Source of the DNA: Gymnogyps californianus
Lineage: Eukaryota; Chordata; Aves; Accipitriformes; Cathartidae
Assembly (NCBI RefSeq): GCF_018139145.2
Contig: NC_059476.1
Span: forward strand, 5,369,501 to 5,433,500
Length of the DNA stretch: 64,000 bases
Direction of reading: 5' to 3'
This document shows, one piece after another, positions 35,515 to 47,500 of the stretch (position 1 is the stretch's first letter; every line of letters starts with the position of its first letter). The notes under the pieces are model-generated. The model did not search any database, was not told where the DNA came from, and saw nothing but the letters and a program-made list of their open reading frames with translations. The position numbers and the translations under genes are program-made.

Positions 35515-38500
35515 CTCAGGTGTCTGTTCCCTGCATGGTAGCCTCTGGCATTGGTGTAGCGTCTTCTGGTGGTCACTGTTCTGAAAATTCCCTTCCCTAA
35601 CTCTTCTATCAGTCAGTCCTTAGAGGATGAAAGTGTATTAACTTTGTTAATATGTATTAGCTCACATTATAAACTGTAATTTAATGAGGTAGTGGAATTT
35701 TACTGCAGACTCCGGTATTGTTCATGCTTAATTAAAACAAACTAAAGGACAGCCTGGCCCTGGAAAGAAGGACTTTGCTTTGTGGAAGCTTAGAGCTGTC
35801 CATGAAGGATTCCCCTGGACACCCAAGGTGAAGCCAGCATCCCAGCCCCTCTGACATGTCTTTGAAACCCTCTCAGCGTCATCTGGTGTCATAGATCAGT
35901 AACTCCAGCAAGACTGACTCCAGGGACATCTGGATCAATAGACAGACAGCAAGAATGCTGCAGAAATAGAGTTGTTTTGCAAAGTTTTACTATGATTAGT
36001 AATCGGTAGTGTGGATGTGAGTGATTAGTGAAATCGTGTTGTACCTGAGTGTTTGAAGAGTTTAAGAAGCCAGTGTAAAACCACACTCAGGGTGCCCCAC
36101 TTTGGCTGGGACACTTCATGTGCATGAATAAATATTTACCCTTGTAATTTTATGCTTTGCATCCCAGGCCTCCTCGGTTGGCACAGGCCAGTTAAGAATC
36201 TTAGCAACTTCACCTGCATGTATTTAGGCAGATAAATAAGGTTTGCTGGAAAAGAAGAAATTTAATGTTAATAAACCATATGTAAGCATAGAATAAAATG
36301 CAGCATCTATTAAATACTAGTATGCTTTGCAAATGCAAATGTGGGCCTTTCTGCCATACCTGGAAATAGCAGCTGAGTGGAGAGGAAATGAATTTCTCTT
36401 TCTTTGATGGTGTACCATTAAAAGCTCGTTACTCCCTCCTACAACTAACCTCGAGGTTACACAAGTTAGTGCTGTCCCTCTGTTCTCCCGTGGGAAGAGG
36501 GGGAGCTCGCCGCAATAACGAGCTGTTTCCTTGCCTGCAAGCCCTCCAGAGCACACGGGCACTGACTGACCGGCAGCCTGGCAGGCTATGGGCAGGTGTT
36601 TTAAATGTGTTTTTTCCATAAATGGTGCAGACATAGGCCAGCTCATCCCCTTGACGCTTGCCACCAAGGATGGTTCAGCTGCCAGCCCCTGTATCAGCGG
36701 TGTGCGGTCCCTGGGTAAGCTGTGGCATCCCCAAGCTCTCTGCCTACTCCCGACCTCTCCCGCTTCCCCCTTTCTTCTGCACTCAGATACCCTCTGCCGT
36801 TAAACTGCCAGGCTTTCCCAGCTCACATCTCTTACTCAGCATATACTGCCCTTGGGAAGAGAAGTCATTAAAAAGAAAAAAGAATGAAATACCTTACCTG
36901 GGTTTATAGGTGCTGGGTCTATTTTTGGATGGGCTTTTAATGAAAAAAAAAAAAAAATAGTGAGACTGAATGAGGAAAATGTGTGCTTTTATGTAATCAA
37001 TTAATATACATTGTAATCAGCTGAATACATTAAGACTAGGAAGTGTTAGTAGCAACAGTTCTGAGGAATAGAGTTGTCAAAGGGCTCGTATTAAGAAAAG
37101 TGTAGGGGCTTGAATACTGAAGATGACACATTACTTAGCATTAATGGGGACAAAATTTAATTCTGTTTATTCCTTTGTGTAGGCAGATAGTCCCGTGCTC
37201 AAATGCCATGCTTTGCGTCTGAAGTTCAGTTTCCTGTATGTTGTCAACACAAGTATGTGTGTTTTATTGAGGCAGCCGAGTGCCCTTTATCAATGTGTAG
37301 CTGATAGGGCCAGACTTTAAAAGAAAACCTTAGTCTGCTATCTAAGCATCTGAGGCAGAGTATTTTCAATTAATGAGCAGAACTTGCAATTCAATTTTTT
37401 CAAAAGATAAATCCCAGTGTAGAAAACTAAGGTTCAAACCAAATACCACTGAGTATGTCAGAAGGATTCCCACTGACTCAACTTCCAGTGGGGATGCAAC
37501 TTTGAAAGTGCAGGGAGGCTGACTTTCTAGGGTAGAGATGATCTAGAGCAAATCTGAATTTATATCGGTGTAGTGTGTCTGCCTCAGCGATTTCCCCTTC
37601 CCTAGTACTTTAATCAGTGCAGGTATTTCTCCTGTATCAATACCAACAGCATTTTCCATCCCTTAATTTGTATGGAAGCCAAAGGAATTATCCCCAAAGT
37701 TAAATACTAGATCCATGAGATTATGCCCACAGTGGAGACAGGGAGCCATGCCAACACATCATCAGATCACGACTTTGATAGATAACTAAGGATGTAAACC
37801 AGAGTAATGCATTACTTACAAGTGGTAACGGCTGCTGCTTCAGGAGTTGAAGAGACTGATAGAGCGGACAAGCTTGTTACTGTGAGAAGAGAAAATGTGA
37901 AATTACACATTGTCCACATTTTAAATACATTGATGACTCACATGAAAAATAGTAAACTGCTCACCACAGTTCAAGAAATGACCAGAAATAAATACCTGTT
38001 TTTTCAGCCATTGTGGACTCGGTCGGGACTGTTAAAGAGAAAGTAAAAGCCATGCTTCAGTAACTGTTCCATTACTGTGTGAGCGAAGCAAGGACTGTTA
38101 ATGGGGAGGGAATTGGTAGTTTACTCCCAGGATCAAGCATTAGACCAACTCTACTAAAGCTAAAGTCATACATACCTGCTGCTTCAGGTGTCGTGTTTTC
38201 TATAGGGGCTGAACCGAGACATGAATGAAAACAAAACTGCAGGTTAGGCATTGTCCCAGCACTGGGAAGGTGCGAGGTACCCAAACCACAGGAGACCTGC
38301 AGGTCTCATTCCAGTGGCGATCAGCCACAGCGCCTGGAAGGTGCTGCCGCTGCCCAGGGCAGGCATTAGCAAAGTCTGTCCGGAGCGTGAGCAGCCTCAG
38401 CGGGAGGAAAACACATCCCCATGCAGGCTGCCTCTGCCACGGCCTCCAACAGGCTTCTGACCTGCCGGGTGAAAGGCCCTGGAAACCCGTGGGATGTTTG

Positions 38501-41500
38501 CTAAACAACAGTTTGGGGGCCGGGGGATAATGAGATAAAGTTTCGTTTCTAATATGCAGTGCCCGTAGCAGTGCCGTGCGCTGCACCGACAGTGGCGAGG
38601 TCCGTGCTGCCGCCTCGGCGGGCGATGAACCTGGCTGTTCCCTCGGGAAGCACAGCCCGGTTTGTGCAGCGATGGGGATGCAGCTTTGGGAAGTGCAGGA
38701 AGGCTGGCTTTCTTGGAGTGGGATGATCGAGTGCGAATCTGAATTTATATTGGTGTAGTGTGTCTGCCCCAGCGGTTTCCCCTTCCCTAGTTCTTTCATC
38801 AGTGCAAGTATTTCTCCTGTACTGATACCAAGCCCCTTTCCCTCCTTTATTGTGTATGGAAGCCAAGGGAGAGGCGATTGAGATTATCCCTGAAGCTAAT
38901 GGTTAGATCCATGAGATTATACACACAGTGGAGACAGGGAGCCAGTCACTACAAGGTCAGAACTTGGGCAGACAACTAAGCGTGTAAGCCAGAGTAATGC
39001 TGTATTACTTACAAGTGGTAACATCTGCTGGTTCAGGAGTAGGAGAAACTGTTACTGTGAGAAAGAAAAGATGAAATTAAATATTGTCTGCATTTTAAAT
39101 GTATATTTTTGCCCCGAGACCCATAGCAGCAGCCTCAGCCGCTTGCAATATCACACGAAGCCATGTGAGTAACCGGGAAGCGCTTGGCTGCATGGCTGAA
39201 CGTAGCCCAGTATTGCTGCATACGGCTGTGAACGTACAGCTGCGGTGACGCAGCCGGCGCGATGGTGTGTGGTGTCTCTGGAAAACCCTACAGCGAGGCC
39301 CTCAGCTTAGGCAGGGAAACAAATTATGCAGCTGGACAGGGCACAGCTCTGGCAGCCAGCGTTGCCTTGCCAGGAAGGCAGGTAGTCCGCTAAATCCTGA
39401 ACGGAGACTGAAAACCGGAGTGCCTGACAGTTAATTCCTCGACTCAGTCCGGGAGTGCTGTGTGAGCCGGGGATCCTGCTGTCCTTCATGGTCTGACAGT
39501 ACCTCTGCTCACCACGGTTCAGTAAGTGAGCAAAAATAAATACCTTGTGTTTCAGCCGTCGTGGACTCAGTCGGGACTGTCAAAGAGAAAGTAAACGCCA
39601 CACTTCAGTAATTTTTCCAATACTGAGCAAGCAAAGCATAGATTGACAAAGCAAAGCGACGTTGTCATTTAGGTGTAATGAGATCCCCAGTCCAATTCCA
39701 TTACAGCATTTTCCCCCATAATTTGGCATTTGTGTAAACCAGCCTGTGGTATTGCCACTGCCCTTGAGGGTGGATGGAAACCATGTGTGTGGTTGTGTGT
39801 ATCTCCACAGAGGCAATACAGCTCAGCGTGGCGGGACACCTCTGTCCACAGATCCCACCGGGAGTTCGTGTTCACCTGAGCGCCTTGAATTCTTCGGGGC
39901 TGATGATGAGGTAAGGGCTCTCTCACCTCTGAGAGAGCATAAATTTCGGCTCAGTGCTGCTGAAGTCCAGGGGAGTCAGCACTCCGCTGCGGGATAAGTT
40001 GTATTTGACTAAACCTGAGATAAATAAACGAACACTGAAGTACTCCGTACCTGTTGCTTCAGGTGTGGTAAGCTCCAGAGGGACTGTCAGGAGAGAAAAT
40101 AAAAACTGTCAAAAGAAGGAAAGCCGGATCAATGCTTTCAGTTATAAGGCGAGACAAGGAGCAGCGCAGTCAGGGCTCTCCCCGAAACGGTGACTGAGGT
40201 GATGCTTTCAGCAGCCTAGGAGAAGGCTGCAGGTGTTTCTGCCTAGCCATTGGTGTTTCTGCCATGCCATTTGCACTGCCACGCCATGCAACGAGTACGT
40301 CTGTCAACAGTGGGGCAGAGAAGCAAACCTGGTGGGGACAGGTATGATTTCTGTCCTGCCTCCTCACCCGGGCTAAAATCCAGTATGAATTGCTGTTTGC
40401 AGTGAAGTAGCTCCACCACTGCAAAATCTACCAGAGCCTGGAAGATGAGCCGTCCGGAATTCCTTTTTAAATTAAATAAATTACGTAGAGCTTGGGAAGG
40501 TTAGTTGGGAAACAAACATTTTGTTCCGTAAATTACTAAAATGTTCAAGCAAGTATGGCTTGCGCTGCAGTACAGCCTCTTGATACCTTGGAGGAGAAGT
40601 GGTTTGCAGTGTGTGGGCTATGGTGGATTGAGCAGGACTGAGTGAATTAGGAATGCAGGCTGATAGTCTGAACATGATTTCTCCTTAAATGCTGCTCCTG
40701 GGGCTTGCAGCTTATGTACAGCACATCAAAGATTCGTCGCACTTGTTTCTCAAATATTTGTTGTAATTATTTGCCAGTAACCACCACCTAAGAACAGTGC
40801 ATGGTACCAGAAAAAGGGGAGAGAAGAAAAACATAAAATCAAAGTGAAAATATGGGCCTCTTCGGAGGGGTAGTAGAAGCCTTATTCACTTCTTCTGGAA
40901 TATGTAAGTCTTACGGCTATTGTTATTCATTATATCATTGTAATACAATATGACAGCACAGCATAAGTGTCACTTCCCTATAGGATCTCACTTTCTCTTG
41001 GACCAGCAACAGCTGAGTCCACAAAGATGCGGTGGCCTGCCAGCCTACACTGACGTCTAGGATCAGACACACGACATTCATCTAGTGCCAGAACCTCCAT
41101 CAAAACAATTTCCTTCTGCATCCTCAGCTGGCAGGAATTTTCTTCATTTTCCTCAATAAACTTCACATAAATATGATGCAGATCTTTGAAAATAAGTACA
41201 AATTCGTGAAGGGAACTGCAAGTCTGACGTGAGTACTTTGAGGCTCTTAGGCAAATAGTCTTTGTCCCAAAAGCAGATTCCAGGTTGGTCTGCCAAAACC
41301 TACTGATGGTCCTCTCTGGAAGAACATGCCTATAGCCCCGCTCTTCCCTCTCTGCTTCCCTCAGACCCAGGTAGAGGAATCCCTTGTTGGAAGGATGAGA
41401 TGGCCCCAGGATGTATGGAGCCCGTGGGGGCTTGTCTCGCCTGTGACCAGGGTGCCCCTGGCCATCCTTGGCTGTCATCGGCTTCCCCTCTCCCTGCATG

Positions 41501-44500
41501 GCCACTGCCAAGGGTCCCCATTCCCATAGTGGCTCCAGCCTTGTGCCCAGTCCTCCTTTCACCCATACTGGCTTGCATGCGCAGCTTAGGAAACTTAATT
41601 CACATTAAATAAAATGGAAAGGTGAGTACCTTCACAGATAACACCAGCATCTTCCTTGTGGTAGCAGTCGTGCGTGCCCAGCCCCCTGTGAGAGCACTGC
41701 TCCAGGGAGGACTCATCCCCTCTGCACTCCACGTTGTCCAGGAGAATATCTCCTGTGCCTTCCCCAAAAAAGGCATCGATTTTGGCTGAAACAGCATCTC
41801 CGCAGCCCAGCTGCCTGCACACAACCGTGGCATCCTTCATGTTCCAACCATCGTTGCAGACGGTTCCCCAGCTCCCGTTGTGAAAGACTTCAAGGCGCCC
41901 AGAGCACACGTCCCCTCCGTTCACCAGCCTCAGGGACATGTCTTGGAAAAGCAGAGGGAAACGCGTAGCACTCAGCAGCCTCAGAAATGAGCTTTCCAGG
42001 GGCATTTATCAAATAGCAAAAGCCAGTGGTGTTATGTTGCACAGAAAGTGGCAAAAACATGAAATTAATCTTATTGTAACAAGCCACATTGTGTCAGTTC
42101 ATCAGCTATCATAAATCCTTACTCGCATAGTGTGCCATATACACCTGGGATTAAATATAAAGATTTTTTTTCTCTTTCAGGCTGTGATGTATATGTCCAT
42201 AGCTAACATAACCATTCCTATTGATACCAGTATTCTTTAACAGCAAAACTCCTAGATAAGCCTCAAGTATCTCAGAAACTCATCTTACATGCATTTACTC
42301 GCTTTGAAATTCTTACCTATAAAATTTTTGCCTTCCTACCAGTGCTTAAGTTACTGTATAAAATATATCAGCTGTGAAAGGCTTGCAAGACCCACGCAGG
42401 GAGAACTCACCAGCTGGAACGGGCTTTGTTGTGACCAGAGGAGTAACTGGCTCTAGGAAAGGAAACAGAAAAGTGAATTTCTGGTTTTACTACAGAGGAT
42501 GCTTAATAATGTTCTTCAGTTGCTGTGTGAAAAAAAAGAAAGCAGTAGGGATATGGAGCAATCCATTCATCTCTGGAAGCATCATCACCAAAAGGGAGAA
42601 GGCTGCAAACCCTTTTTTAAATGTCAGGTGTTAATGGTTGCAGTTACCTTGCAGGTGTAATCTTCAATTGTTTTAGGTGTGGACATACTCACCAAAGAGA
42701 CACATGTCTGCTTGGGTCGTGTGTATAACTCCACTTGAGGTCTTAAGTAAAGAACCTACTTCTATTAAAAATTTGCTGTGATTTTTCCCCAGGGAAAGGT
42801 ATCCCCAGGATAAGCTGTAAACCAGCATTCTTTGTGCCAGGTCTTATCCACAACGCCTTTCAGCTAGTTACGTTTCACCTCGGTCATTTCAGGCTCGTAG
42901 AGTGCCTGCCACGTGGATGAGCTTTATCCATGGACCACCACTTGCCGTGGCACCGGCCACACAGAGGCTGCAGTGACTCGGGCTCTCCAACTGCACACGT
43001 GTTTCCAGTCAGAATACAGAATTGCTGGAAAACTGGGAATTGATTTGGAAAAATCCTAAAGGAAGTTACTAAACATAATTTCCTACTAAATACAAGAAAA
43101 GGAAATTTGATTTACTCGTCACAGTTCATAATTTATGGGAAATCAGGACTAGGAGGACTGAAATATAATAGTGATGATGTAAAATCATGATTCAAATAGT
43201 AATGCATAAAGCAGCCGGGTAATAAAGTAGGAAATTGCATCAGATAAGATTGGCAATGATATTCCAGGTAATCAAAGGATTTGAGAATTAAAATAAAAAA
43301 TTAAAACACAAACCTGTGTGAAATGTATGAGTTAACAAAAAGAAAAAATGTGGGAAACACAGCAATTCTTATAGGTCTTGGTTTCATGCCTGAAACAATT
43401 CCACTGATGGAAACAAGTTGTGCATCAAAATCTTAGCTGCAGGCAAGCTTGCATGGCTCACGAAGCAAGAGTTGACGAGAGATGTGCTAGCGTACCTGCA
43501 CAAACGACGCTGGCATCCTCTTTATGTTGGCAGTTATGGACAGCGATCCCTCTGTGGGAGCACTCCCACAGGTCGTCTTCATCCCCTCTGCACTGCACGT
43601 CATCGAGGAGGATGTTCCCAGAGCCTGGACCAAACGGGGCTTCGGACACAGCTAGCAGAGCTTCTCCGCACCCCAGCCTCCTGCACACCACCTTGGCGTC
43701 CGCCAGCTCCCAGGCGTCGTCACAGACCGTTCCCCAGCTGCCGTTGTGATAGAGTTCAACGCGGCCCGAGCACCCGCTGTCACCGTCTGCCAGTCGCAGG
43801 GACAGAGCGGAGGTATCTGCTGCGGAGAAAGAGCCCGCGTAGCGCATCAGTGGTGTTTGTCCGAGGTGGTGGCACCGGCTGTCTTCAGGCCACGTGCCAC
43901 CCCAGAGAAGACAGGAGCGGGTAGCCCGCAACCTAGTCTGCTCTGACAAAGAATCCTCCCCTGAATTTCAGTGCTGTTGTAGGATAGATATTGTAAATGC
44001 TCAGAACCCATCTTCCTACATGCAGTACCCAACGGGCATGGACATAGTCCTCTTCCACAGTGTGCTGATCTCTGGGGAAGATGATCCTCACCCGTGCAGC
44101 TAGCTGCCGCCTCTCCCCACTTTGTGCAACGAAGGGAAGGTTTTCTGCCTTTTCTTTACCATCATTCTCATCTATACTGTAGTGCTGTCTAAAGGACGAA
44201 CACAAATACCCAGAGCCAACCTTTTCCTGGGATACCTTGCAATCTAAGGGATATGGTTTGGGTTTTTTTTTCCCTTCCTTTAAATACTGCCTGGTTCAGC
44301 TTCTTTTCCCATCCTTGCTAACCCTCTGGCATAACAGATGGTTGGCACAGCGTCATTTCCCCAGAATAGTAGCAGAGCTATTTCTACAGACCAGGCTCAT
44401 TTCTGAGAGCTGGGTACTTACAGAATACTCCACACATTTATCTCACTTTCAGAAGGAAAGGCTTTTAGAGATCTGAAGTTCCAAATTAGTTTTATGGGTC

Positions 44501-47500
44501 TGGAGTGTATTTTTCTTTCAGAGAAAGAAATCAGAGACACTGCCGACAACATAATTGAGTTCCTCCTAGTTTGTGGCCATCATAAACTGTACCAAGTATA
44601 CACACCTGTCTTACTCCTTGGTGGGTCAGTGATTACGAGGTTTTCATTTTGGGACATTTTGCTGTCACCTGGCAGCCATTTGTAACCAGCTAATGCACAT
44701 CCATTCAGACTGAGGGCCATGTTTCCTAGGTCTCTCTTTCTCCTTAATTCCTTTTTGCTGACCATGATCAAAGCTCCTTCCATCCGAGTACCATGCTTAT
44801 CATTTACTTCTGCAAAAGCTGGCTGTAAAGAAATGCCAGCAGCAATGTGCTTGGCTCACTTCCCAAGATCTAGGTCTAAACACCTACAAGACTGCCAAAT
44901 ATGATTTCAGGGAGAAAAAAAGATAATTGAGACAAAAGATAATTAACCTGTTGTTCCAGGCATTGAGTATTCACCAGTGATGGTGAAAGGTGTTAAATAA
45001 AAAGTTTAAGAACAGGACTACATTAGCTGTCTAAATCCAGGTGGGAATAGTGAGAAAGAGGCAGATTAAAAATTCTATATCCAGATCCAGATCTTGACTT
45101 AAATTACAGGCAGAAATAAATTTGTTGTGATTCAGCTGATATTCAAAATGGCTTTATTGGGAGGGAGGCATCTTTCCTATTAAAGTTTCTAAGTAAATGA
45201 AGTATTTCATTAATCTGAAATATTAACATCAATCTGAAATTTTTGGAGGTACTTTTTCAGAACATAAAGGACTGATTAAGTAACAGTCCCAAGAATCTTT
45301 AATGTATTCTTGTGGGGGTGTCTACATACAGCTGAAAGGCAACTTTTTACTTTCAGCAAATTAATAAAAGAAAATAATTGATATTTGTATCTCTTCAAAG
45401 TCAATGATTTGTGCTTAGTTAAGTGTAGAATATAATCAAAGGAATCAGCGAGCACTTAGTTTTCCTGAGACACTAGCACAAATAACAGTTTACCTGCAGT
45501 ATGTACAAATGAAAGTAATGAGAGTATTAGAGCTATAGAGGAGCCTTTTTTTCCCTTTAACCATTGAACAGCATCCCTATTACCCACAGTATACATAAAT
45601 AGGATGAAATTGTTTGCTCAAATACTTGGTTGAGTAGACTTAGGCAAAGCACTTAATAGTTACAAGGACACAGTTGCATAGTAATGAGGGTATCATTAGG
45701 AAACCATATATACACCATGTATTAAGTTCCTTAAGCCTGCATAATAGTCAACAGATCACTCATTTAAGAAATTCATGTTCAACTTCTGAAAGCCAAGCAA
45801 ATCAAAGTAAATCTTGGGGGACCACATTCATTTCTCAGTTTCACTGGTGTCTGCAAAGTAGTGCAAACTTCTTTCATTCAGCTGGAATGGAGCCCAGGCT
45901 GAATGTAAGGCAAGCAGCAAAATCTGATCAAAGCTCTGTAAAATATTCTTCAAAGTAGGAAAGTTTTTGTTTCTGTCCTTTTGAAAGTGAAATGACTGGC
46001 AGGAAAAAGGTAGAAAAACACTGACTGAAATTTCTTCTTCACTGTGCTGAAGAGTTGTCTGTTCATATCTAAGGTGTTCGTAGAAATTAGGGTGGATAGA
46101 TTCTAGATCTCAAACATGAAAATACTGTTCAAAATAAGGTTAATGGGTGGAGCAGTAAGCAAATCTGTATTACACTTTCCAGTGCTGCTACCACTGGTAT
46201 TGAGTCACAGCTCTGAACTTCTGACAGCATGAATAAGGCTGTAGAAGACAAGCAGTGTTAAAAAAAGGTTGTAAAGAGAGGAGTTATCAGTTGCCTTGGT
46301 AACTGTTTATCATGTTATGAAGCATCTTGGACTAACAGATGGTGTGGGTGTTAAACAGCCAGCCACAGCTACCGTACTGTAATGAGATCCTCAGCCCTTG
46401 CCACTGAAACTGGAACAGTACAGATAGAGCGGCAGAAGGAAAGGCAAGATCTGTGCACTCTCTGGAGGACACGATGAGAATTCAAAATGATCTTCATAAA
46501 CTGAATAAATGTCAAAAATCCGCAAGCTGAAATTCAATGAAGACAGGTGGAATGGGCTGCTCATTGGAAAGAGAAAACCAATGCACAAAGGCAAAATCAT
46601 CCTTTCAGCTGGCACAGAAGGACCATGGAAAAACTGGAAATCGGTAGTGTTAATGCTACAGTGAGCCAGTCCAGTCTCAGTCTTGCTCTCAGAGTGATAC
46701 ATGGGAGCTACTTACTCTCCGTGGTGCTAAAGACACCTCAGCTGCTCAGCCGGTGATTGCATGTTTAAGAAAGACAGAGATAATGGGGAGAGCTTGGATG
46801 AATGAATCAAGAATATAATAGGCTTGAAACTCAGGAGCTCCGAGGAAAGCTTTGAAGAGCTGAATTTAGTTCATGTGGGAAGTGTCTTTCGCTATTCTGA
46901 AGAAGAGGATGGCAACCAGTTCCTCTGCTCCCCAGAGTTCACGGAGAGCTAAAAGAGCAGCTGTAGGCACTACAGAAAATGTCCATCCATAAAAGAACTT
47001 TGAATATAGTGTCCAACGCATTTTTTTGTGTGTCTTGAAAATATCTGTCAAGTTCAGAGGCAAAGTACACATAGTCATCTCCCCTGGTGGAGATTTACAT
47101 AGGAGCTTAAAGCCTACTGGTGCTATCAATTTCTGCTTCATTAAAAGAGGATGTAGGACAGCCTGTGGTGGATAGGAAGGTCCCAGCTCAGCTGATGGCT
47201 GATGCAAAATGGCCCTGTCTGGTGAAATTCTGGTTTTAAGACTTTTTAATCCCTAAGAAATTATTTCATAGATCTACTAAAACAGGTCATTCATTAAAAA
47301 CTTGCAAAGTGTATTACGAAATAGATGCCAGAACAAGAGTTGCCCCGACAAAGAGAACAGGGAAAAGGTAGGACATACGCACGCACATGGCAGTGCGATC
47401 AGCACTGAAGAAGGGCTGGACCCAAGATCTGTATAAGTTAATCTCCCCTCCCCAACGGGGACCGCTAAGAGGTGCTGAGGAGGAGTATGTGAACGGGACA

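Noticed and set aside
36130..36211. Exon-like minus-strand block with acceptor ATGCAG and donor GGTAAA, encoding [19 protein letters not shown]
   Set aside because: Its phase (1 to 0) would break the otherwise consistent phase chain between 36898 and 35514, and the peptide matches no ZP, SRCR or CUB segment.
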